Part shown: positions 25,401 to 26,494 of the stretch, one piece after another
Position numbering within the stretch: the first letter of the stretch is position 1
How the letters are laid out: each line of letters begins with the position of its first letter
Assembly (NCBI GenBank): GCA_019649035.1
Contig: BMAT01005670.1
Location: 150,705 to 177,198, forward strand
Reading direction: 5' to 3'
Origin: Elysia marginata
Lineage: Eukaryota > Mollusca > Gastropoda > Plakobranchidae
DNA length: 26,494 nucleotides
Notes under the pieces: generated by a model
What the model was told of the DNA's origin: nothing
Database searches by the model: none
The model's input: only the letters and a program-made list of their open reading frames with translations
Program-made: the position numbers and the translations under genes

Positions 25401-26205
25401 AGTTGTTTTCGTTTACGAGAAGTGTAACAAGCTATTGTTTACTCGCTTTCGGTTTATGCAAAAAGCTTTTGTTTACTTGTTTTCGCTTATTGTAACATGC
25501 TTTTGTTTGTTTGTTTTTGCTTGCTGTAACATACTTTTGTTTGCATGTTTTTGCCTGTTTTTGATTACTTGTTCGGGCTTTTGTTTAACCGTTTTTGTTA
25601 AATGTAACAGGCGTTTGTTTACTTTTTTCGTTAACTATAACGGAATTCTCTTTACCCGTCTTCACTTACAGTAACAGGCGTTTGTTTACTTTTTTCGTTT
25701 ACTATAACGGAATTCTCTTTACCCGTCTTACAGTAACAGGCTTTTGTTTACCCGTCTTCACTCACTATAACGGGCTTTTGTTTATTCGATCTCGAATATT
25801 GTATTTGGCGTTTGTTAACTAGTTTTGAATTACTTTAACAGGCTAAAAAACAGAGTTTCACAATCAGATACAAAGTTTCTTTTACTTTCTAAGACCTTTG
25901 CGTTGTTTTATTTTTTCCACCATACTTTGCGTATCTCCAGTGTTTACATATTTTAGCTTTATTAGCTGGTCTAGTTAGCTCTTTTTCAAATTGACTATAT
26001 AGCCAGAGCCGAAATATTTCTTTTCCTTCAAGTAGAAATTTTGTTCAGTAGCTTAAGGAATAAGCAAATAAAGAGAATGGTCAACTCACAATGCTGGCCG
26101 TAGTTTGTGCAAAACACATTCACAAATCCCTGGATTTCATACGTCAGCATGTTGGATTTGCACAAATCTGAGAGTCTATGTTTGCCGAAACACTCAGAGA
26201 GAGCC
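208..26205 (-). CDS. Multi-CTLD secreted-type protein gene with Cys-rich N-terminal region, 14 exons, partial at both ends
   Basis: Spliced model on the minus strand: exons 26205-26090, 25233-25110, 22946-22816, 21993-21861, 18689-18559, 18387-18360, 16492-16338, 14842-14681, 13037-12949, 11979-11847, 10951-10778, 8092-8019, 4012-3817 and 353-208. Every exon has AG/GT borders. The junction phases (1,2,1,2,1,2,1,1,0,1,1,0,1) all agree, giving 597 uninterrupted codons. In window numbering, residues 1-273 form a Cys-rich region ending in a stretch without cysteines. Residues 274-401 are CTLD1, about 402-549 CTLD2, and 549 onward the start of CTLD3. NxS/T sites (YNVT, NHT, HNVT, YNNTT) and many cysteines fit an extracellular protein. 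Neither the start/signal peptide nor the stop lies in the window. CTLD proteins are commonly lectins or adhesion and immune recognition molecules; the actual ligand is unknown. Splice positions were read by eye, without transcript support. Confidence 0.85.
354..2439 (-). other. Intron 13, distal part: mostly unassigned AT-rich sequence
   Basis: This is AT-rich intron without credible coding. The stretch 890-1150 looks like a dispersed-repeat tail: it moves from a T-rich stretch into a region ending with ACAGACATACAGACAGACAG. A CA/GA-type short tandem repeat, (AGAC)n-like, sits at 1627-1660. No family can be named from the sequence alone. Confidence 0.5.
2468..2650 (+). pseudogene. Non-LTR retrotransposon reverse-transcriptase fragment
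   Basis: The frame starting at 2468 reads DPVSLIIFYVNDMPETVK and, after a short gap, KTFADDA. It then has a stop at 2573 and, still in frame, continues with a TALQDI stretch. YxNDxP followed by FADD is the signature of the LINE reverse-transcriptase catalytic block, with FADD holding the two catalytic aspartates. It is a short dead fragment, antisense to the host gene, in intron 13. The clade (CR1/Jockey-like or other) cannot be decided. Confidence 0.7.
2740..2813. repeat. Near-perfect inverted repeat (30-bp arms, 14-nt loop)
   Basis: The left arm 2740-2769 (starting GCGAGCTGAGA) pairs with the right arm 2784-2813 (ending TCTCAGCTCGC) at 28 of 30 positions. It lies just after the RT fragment in intron 13. 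A transcript in either direction would fold into a long hairpin. Confidence 0.85.
2915..3200. repeat. Degenerate ~67-bp tandem repeat, 3-4 copies
   Basis: Successive copies share AAACTTTGCAACT, then GAGATNATNTTTCCATGATACCA, then an A-rich end (for example around 2979, 3044, 3112 and 3183). The copies have diverged and no coding frame is conserved. Confidence 0.65.
3817..4012 (-). CDS. Exon 13: CTLD2, C-terminal part and linker
   Basis: The acceptor is TTGTGTCCAG|GAT and the donor TCA G|GTACCT. It encodes DSFTKYQLYEKYWINM, YYNNTTRKAFGRC, GQVTVRLPGSIISTRC, then KKAGGICARDSIRCPS. GRC, TRC and GIC are the three C-terminal CTLD cysteines. The segment before GRC is longer than in exon 10, so this domain has an extended loop with a glycosylation site. 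No EPN, QPD or WND motif is visible. Phase is 0 in and 1 out. Confidence 0.9.
4562..5500 (+). mobile_element. Mariner-family (SETMAR-like) transposase pseudogene
   Basis: An open stretch 4562-5134 encodes the N-terminal HTH region and the beginning of the catalytic domain. HQERVDESIQANRRIKERLR, KVCARWIPNMLSSKLKWNRR and GDETWVHHYESVNKRQSK are typical of mariner transposases, with the first catalytic Asp in GDETW. After the stop at 5132 the homology continues with damage. KKSKVVSSAKKVLVVVF lies near 5157-5210, LHNDNAVHT (second catalytic Asp region) near 5346-5372, and SYSLDFA-stop-YHF near 5436-5466, where the third Asp position is ruined. It sits antisense in the largest intron (12). No terminal inverted repeats were identified. 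It is inactive. Confidence 0.85.
5590..6065 (-). pseudogene. Non-LTR retrotransposon fragment (pre-RT and early RT region)
   Basis: On the minus strand, RAESARRKCSQKRKNLRGAF then KFARQLLQHL (6065-5960) ends at a stop near 5927. Another frame then gives VVNKGKGKFAPGLVEW, NQFRSISLSNMKGEIF and IKKGGIPGV (5886-5590). FRxISLxNxxGxIF and QKGGxPG are recognisable blocks of the LINE reverse transcriptase of invertebrate elements. Frameshifts and stops mark it as dead. It lies in the sense direction of the host gene, inside intron 12. Confidence 0.65.
6066..6679. other. Intron 12: unassigned, possibly more retroelement debris
   Basis: No intact frame. The minus strand just upstream of the LINE fragment is Lys/Arg-rich in short pieces, consistent with the element extending further, but no definite motif is seen. 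Confidence 0.4.
6680..7490. repeat. Degenerate purine-rich minisatellite array
   Basis: The plus strand repeats variants of GAGCTGCAAGAGATGT, then AAGAAAAGTTAAAAGAGATAAA, with a period of roughly 40-60 nt from about 6680 to 7490. There is strong purine/pyrimidine strand asymmetry. Open frames on the opposite strand are by-products of the T-rich complement, not genes. Confidence 0.7.
7491..8018. other. Intron 12, proximal part: A/T-rich, nothing recognised
   Basis: A-rich sequence with poly-T runs near 7909-7917 and 7980-7990. In the sense direction the start of intron 12 follows the exon 12 donor. No motif of any element or RNA was found. Confidence 0.5.
8019..8092 (-). CDS. Exon 12: CTLD2, short middle part
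   Basis: The acceptor is TTTCACACAG|GT and the donor GGG ATG|GTAAGT. It encodes LLDADPNMFYWVQTYANEET and RQGM, only 24 whole codons. FYWVQ occupies the position of the WIG motif. Phase is 1 in and 0 out, identical to exon 9, which supports a duplicated three-exon CTLD cassette. Confidence 0.85.
8625..8634. repeat. Target-site duplication, SINE tail side
   Basis: CATCTCAGTT, identical to 8895-8904 on the other side of the SINE. Removing one copy plus the SINE restores the mariner reading order across the junction. Confidence 0.85.
8635..8894 (-). mobile_element. tRNA-derived SINE, inserted in the mariner remnant
   Basis: Read on the minus strand from 8894, it starts GGGGCCTAGATAGCTCAGTT. A Pol III box A (TAGCTCAGTTGGTGG) lies at about 8884-8870 and box B (GGTTCAAAAC) at 8837-8828, spaced as in a tRNA. 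A roughly 180-bp unrelated body follows, then a tail of TCAATCAATCA type near 8640. It is flanked by the direct repeat CATCTCAGTT. The tRNA part lacks a convincing cloverleaf, so it is not a functional tRNA gene. Confidence 0.85.
8895..8904. repeat. Target-site duplication, SINE head side
   Basis: CATCTCAGTT, identical to 8625-8634. It lies directly before the tRNA-like head of the SINE as read on the minus strand. Confidence 0.85.
8976..10777. other. Intron 11: no recognised genes
   Basis: A GC-richer patch at 9100-9200 may be older transposon sequence but shows no motif. At 9868-9930 a short segment (ACACAGAGACTA / ACACGCAGAGACTA) is duplicated about 50 bp apart. Around 9980-10050 there are clustered TCTAGATT/AGATCTAAATCT palindromic words. 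A short frame at 10317-10511 has no recognisable features. Confidence 0.45.
10778..10951 (-). CDS. Exon 11: CTLD2, N-terminal part
   Basis: The acceptor is CTGTCTAG|TC and the donor TAT G|GTAAGT. It encodes QAACPVSWHLSPDKKDC, an N-glycosylation site in AHNVTVAC, then DQYGTRLYQFSGPMS and a Glu/Arg/Lys stretch to VY. CPxxW, the second Cys and the helix-1 Cys are in place. The usual GGxL after the Cys is replaced by GTRL. Phase is 1 in and 1 out, the same as exon 8. Confidence 0.9.
10952..11846. other. Intron 10: nothing recognised
   Basis: Ordinary AT-rich intron. The plus-strand open stretch over 10855-11202 is mainly the complement of exon 11 plus random sequence and shows no domain. Confidence 0.5.
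11847..11979 (-). CDS. Exon 10: CTLD1, C-terminal part
   Basis: The acceptor is CTCATGCAG|ACT and the donor GGA G|GTGAAA. It encodes TLGLGHDAGCPMITRDD, then SFWRSAYTQCSEEAHFICQE and PFNCG. AGC, TQC and FIC are the three expected C-terminal CTLD cysteines, and FICQ is the usual last strand. The WND calcium motif reads WRS here, and no EPN or QPD is present, so calcium-dependent sugar binding is not expected. Phase is 0 in and 1 out. Confidence 0.93.
12115..12470. repeat. Degenerate A+T-rich tandem repeat, ~40 bp period
   Basis: Variants of AATATTATTCAATAA and AGGCCTAYACAAA recur about eight times across intron 9 (for example near 12117, 12150, 12190, 12240, 12290 and 12395). The copies have diverged strongly. 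Confidence 0.55.
12949..13037 (-). CDS. Exon 9: CTLD1, middle part with WIG motif
   Basis: The acceptor is TTCATACAG|AG and the donor GAT GAG|GTATGA. It encodes FLDKMISLWHETDDKF, then SFWIGKGGAWYDE. FWIG is the conserved CTLD core motif that precedes the long loop. Phase is 1 in and 0 out, with 29 codons. A long GAA tract (sense strand) ends about 70 nt before its acceptor. Confidence 0.93.
13107..13182. repeat. (TTC)n / (GAA)n microsatellite, about 25 units
   Basis: An uninterrupted TTC tract on the plus strand, so GAA on the transcribed sense strand of the host gene, ending about 70 nt 5' of the exon 9 acceptor. The poly-Ser frame through it is an artefact. Confidence 0.97.
13866..13970. 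repeat. (GA)n microsatellite, interrupted
   Basis: GAGA tracts with ATGA and CGCG interruptions, inside intron 8. Confidence 0.95.
14024..14096. repeat. (TAA/AAT)n microsatellite
   Basis: TAATAATAATAAT run with single-base variants, in intron 8. Confidence 0.85.
14262..14584. repeat. (GTA)n microsatellite containing an assembly gap
   Basis: GTC/GTA triplets lead into GTAGTA on both sides of 92 Ns (14325-14416), followed by a long GTA run to about 14550. The true length is unknown. The poly-Val and poly-Thr frames are artefacts. Confidence 0.95.
14681..14842 (-). CDS. Exon 8: CTLD1, N-terminal part
   Basis: The acceptor is GCGTTGCAG|GA and the donor TCT G|GTAAAC. It encodes VSLCPPWTMPGPRGLTC, then YYNKNHTYADAHCSSRG and GSLVKILSEEMFMGVS. 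This is the standard CTLD opening: CPxxW, a second Cys of a long-form domain, a helix 1 region with the conserved Cys (AHC), then GGxLVxI before helix 2. NHT is a potential glycosylation site. Phase is 1 in and 1 out. Confidence 0.93.
14843..16337. other. Intron 7: nothing recognised
   Basis: AT-rich, with an A/T homopolymer palindrome near 15032-15052 and an A-rich run at 15740-15783 (AAACAAACAAAC then poly-A), which could be the tail of an old retrotransposed sequence. A GC-richer patch at 15430-15740 has an open plus-strand frame without any recognisable domain. Confidence 0.45.
16338..16492 (-). CDS. Exon 7: Cys-free linker before the CTLDs
   Basis: The acceptor is GTTTGTAG|A and the donor TAC G|GTTTGT. 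It encodes KIEETEFYGMLRMNKFW, an N-glycosylation site in ASYNVTKTW, and a Trp/Lys-rich segment ending RAREKIY. Phase is 2 in and 1 out. The other two frames hit stops, so this frame is well supported. It has no cysteine, unlike exon 3, which sits at the same place in the phase pattern. It leads directly into CTLD1. Confidence 0.85.
17711..17855. repeat. (AAT/AAC)n imperfect microsatellite
   Basis: ATAATAATAAC-type triplets; the poly-Asn frame is an artefact. It lies in intron 6. Confidence 0.92.
18075..18156. repeat. Dispersed repeat, copy A
   Basis: About 80 bp containing GCATGG, AAGCCAG, TCTTTGATCTCCA and CAAGACCATCAACG. It is roughly 70% similar by eye to 24336-24411, in the same orientation, and is followed directly by a (TA)n tract. 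Confidence 0.6.
18157..18180. repeat. (TA)n microsatellite
   Basis: TATATATA run of about 11 units directly after dispersed-repeat copy A. Confidence 0.93.
18360..18387 (-). CDS. Exon 6: 28-nt microexon
   Basis: It lies between acceptor CCTTTCAAAG|TT and a textbook donor GG|GTAAGTG, and encodes V(split)-SNFYYKFS-G(split). Exon 5 leaves phase 1 and exon 7 needs phase 2, so an exon of length 3n+1 must lie between them. This one (28 nt) satisfies both sides. Reading upstream in the same frame meets TAA about 24 nt before the acceptor, so it cannot be a much longer exon. It would be missed by most gene finders. Confidence 0.65.
18559..18689 (-). CDS. Exon 5: Cys-rich module
   Basis: The acceptor is TTCGCCCAG|T and the donor CTC G|GTTTGT. 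It encodes LQDSARLCVYHYQHLC, then an ESFIAGLDVWDYIC stretch and SKGKEPL. Phase is 2 in and 1 out. It matches exon 1 in phase and broadly in layout: a Cys pair, LCxS, then a hydrophobic stretch to a third Cys. The GTTTGT donor is shared with exon 7. Confidence 0.88.
18690..19760. other. Intron 4, first part: nothing recognised
   Basis: AT-rich sequence with scattered stops in all frames and no motif of any element family. Confidence 0.5.
19765..20250. repeat. 71-bp tandem repeat (minisatellite), about 7 copies
   Basis: Each unit reads approximately GATAGACAGAGGTTTGCC, AGAGTGTGGCACA, CTCAAGGCTAAGGGGTC, then TTTCACATGACTTCACAATT. Copies begin near 19767, 19839, 19909, 19981, 20053, 20124 and 20190, with one shortened unit near 20124. 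It lies in intron 4. Confidence 0.92.
20251..21860. other. Intron 4, second part: unassigned
   Basis: Directly after the minisatellite, a plus-strand frame (20270-20442) reads MVRKCCVGAGDIVDTVHVKM and ends DFNATLY-stop, but it matches no family I know. 20580-21060 has nothing recognisable. A (GA)n tract lies at 21259-21313. Confidence 0.4.
21259..21313. repeat. (GA)n microsatellite
   Basis: GAGAGA run of about 20 units with a few interruptions, in intron 4. Confidence 0.95.
21861..21993 (-). CDS. Exon 4: Cys-rich module
   Basis: The acceptor is CTTTGAAG|AC and the donor TGC GA|GTAAGT. It encodes LDNGCWNLRYCLKPF, a middle stretch with GDFQWYHVFEM, and ends GLQDFC. Phase is 1 in and 2 out, with 43 whole codons. 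A Cys-x(5)-Cys pair near the start and a final Cys at the donor resemble the layout in exon 5. No family was recognised with confidence. The cysteine and amphipathic-helix pattern recalls the small secreted Cys-rich domains common in invertebrate genomes. Confidence 0.9.
22275..22545. repeat. (CTA)n/(CAA)n compound microsatellite
   Basis: About 270 bp of CAC, CTA, CAA and ATT triplets, in intron 3. The long poly-Leu, poly-Ser and poly-Val frames on both strands are artefacts. Confidence 0.97.
22816..22946 (-). CDS. Exon 3: N-terminal region, two cysteines
   Basis: The acceptor is TTTCTCATCAG|A and the donor CCC G|GTAATT. It encodes MIFKRLYQMREFYKAHC, then an aromatic and basic stretch ending RKCP. 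Phase is 2 in and 1 out, with 43 whole codons plus two split codons. The junction with exon 2 makes Glu (GA+A) and with exon 4 makes Asp (G+AC). By position and phase it is the counterpart of exon 7 in the second half of the N-terminal region. Confidence 0.85.
22947..25109. other. Intron 2: unassigned except for a dispersed repeat
   Basis: AT-rich. It contains a short (TA)n at 23682-23696 and dispersed-repeat copy B. Several short plus-strand frames show no domain, codon bias or splice structure. Confidence 0.45.
24336..24411. repeat. Dispersed repeat, copy B
   Basis: It shares GCATGG, TAAGCCAGCTCTTTAATC, CGGGACCAAGACCATCGACG with the copy at 18075-18156. Family unknown; it could be a piece of a larger transposon. 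Confidence 0.6.
25110..25233 (-). CDS. Exon 2: charged helical segment of the N-terminal region
   Basis: The acceptor TTTTTTAG|TG and donor TGC GA|GTGAGT are both strong. It encodes IANAFKQCDKQRYEKL, then a Lys/Glu-rich, probably helical stretch ending DNEEVC. It has two cysteines, one early and one just before the donor. Phase is 1 in and 2 out. The placement of a Cys codon followed by GA right at the splice donor recurs in exon 4, suggesting related exons. Confidence 0.85.
25265..25850. repeat. ~35-bp T-rich minisatellite array
   Basis: The unit is approximately GTAACAGGCTTTTGTTTACT, then TGTTTTCGCTTACT. It is degenerate at the left (25265-25450) and cleaner at the right. Between 25607 and 25735 a two-unit block containing ACGGAATTCTCTTTACCCGTC is itself duplicated, which indicates recent higher-order amplification. 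It occupies most of intron 1. Confidence 0.88.
26090..26205 (-). CDS. Exon 1 of the model: Cys-rich module
   Basis: It encodes ALSECFGKHRLSDLC, then about 16 residues to FCTNYGQH. The donor T|GTGAGT leaves phase 1, which joins exon 2 as CAT T+TG (His-Leu). The preferred acceptor is AATAAG|G at 26206, entering in phase 2. An alternative acceptor, CTCTGAG|T after 26193, would enter in phase 0 and shorten the exon to 103 nt. The longer version is preferred because it matches exon 5 in phase and in the spacing from the junction to the first cysteine. The C-x(9)-C-x(16)-C spacing resembles exon 5 (C-x(7)-C-x(19)-C). Confidence 0.75.
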
Positions 26206-26494
26206 CTTATTCAAGACGAAAGAGAGATACATTAAGTAAGAGTCGATAAAAGCCAATCTCAGGTACAAGCTAATTTCTTACCTAAATATTTTTATGATTA
26301 CTGATTTCGCAATGTCTGCCTCCGCTACTTATTGTGAACAGTAAAAACCAATTTCTGAGCTTCTAAATTGCATAAATCTATCACTATCTTATGGGAGCAT
26401 AGTAAGAGCTTCTGTTTCTTTGACACAATGAGCTAAAGAGCAATCATAGACTTTTATCAGCGCCGCAAAACTACCTTCACTGCAGGTAAGGCAG
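26206..26494. other. Upstream intron, right window edge
   Basis: Sense-strand sequence upstream of exon 1. No further exon is convincing. The last 20 bases could be the end of another exon, but its frame and donor do not fit the phase expected at exon 1. Confidence 0.4.

Noticed and set aside
26475-26494. Possible exon upstream of exon 1 ending GTGAAG|GTAGTT
   Set aside because: Only 20 bases are visible. The phase-2 frame required by the preferred exon 1 acceptor contains a TGA, and the Cys-GA donor pattern of the related exon 4 is absent. It would fit only the shorter exon 1 (phase 0), or an earlier GTGAAG donor.
1-26494. CRISPR array, operon or prokaryotic mobile system
   Set aside because: The tandem arrays have no unique spacers, there are no prokaryotic genes, and the spliced gene structure is clearly eukaryotic.

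Overview
This window looks like animal nuclear DNA: it is AT-rich, has short exons separated by introns of about 0.17 to 4 kb, and carries many microsatellites, minisatellites and decayed transposons. It shows no bacterial-style operons. Multi-C-type-lectin-domain secreted proteins combined with simple repeats of this kind suggest a lophotrochozoan, most likely a gastropod mollusc. That assignment is an inference and no marker here proves it.

The main content is one large gene on the minus strand that runs across almost the whole window and continues beyond both ends. I can place 14 internal exons between 26205 and 208. Each has an AG acceptor and a GT donor, and all 13 junctions keep a single open frame of 597 codons (exon total 1792 nt, with the first base completing a codon from upstream). 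The N-terminal half (exons 1-7, 26205 to 16338) encodes an extracellular-looking, mostly cysteine-rich region built from short exons with alternating phases 2/1 and 1/2. It includes a 28-nt microexon. I do not recognise this region as a named family with confidence. The C-terminal half encodes C-type lectin-like domains (CTLDs): CTLD1 on exons 8-10 and CTLD2 on exons 11-13 with the identical phase pattern 1-1, 1-0, 0-1, then the start of CTLD3 on exon 14. The usual Ca/sugar motifs (EPN or QPD, WND) are not visible in the two complete CTLDs.

The introns carry old mobile elements. These are a mariner-type transposase pseudogene on the plus strand (4562-5500), a second mariner remnant on the minus strand (8377-8975) split by a tRNA-derived SINE with a 10-bp target-site duplication, a non-LTR reverse transcriptase fragment on the minus strand (5590-6065), and another on the plus strand (2468-2650). 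There is also a 30-bp-arm inverted repeat (2740-2813) and several degenerate tandem arrays: about 67 bp at 2915-3200, purine-rich at 6680-7490, A+T-rich at 12115-12470, 71 bp at 19765-20250, and about 35 bp at 25265-25850. Many simple repeats are present, one of which contains a 92-base assembly gap (14325-14416). No rRNA, true tRNA, CRISPR array, promoter or polyadenylation site could be supported, and no plus-strand gene was found apart from transposon debris.
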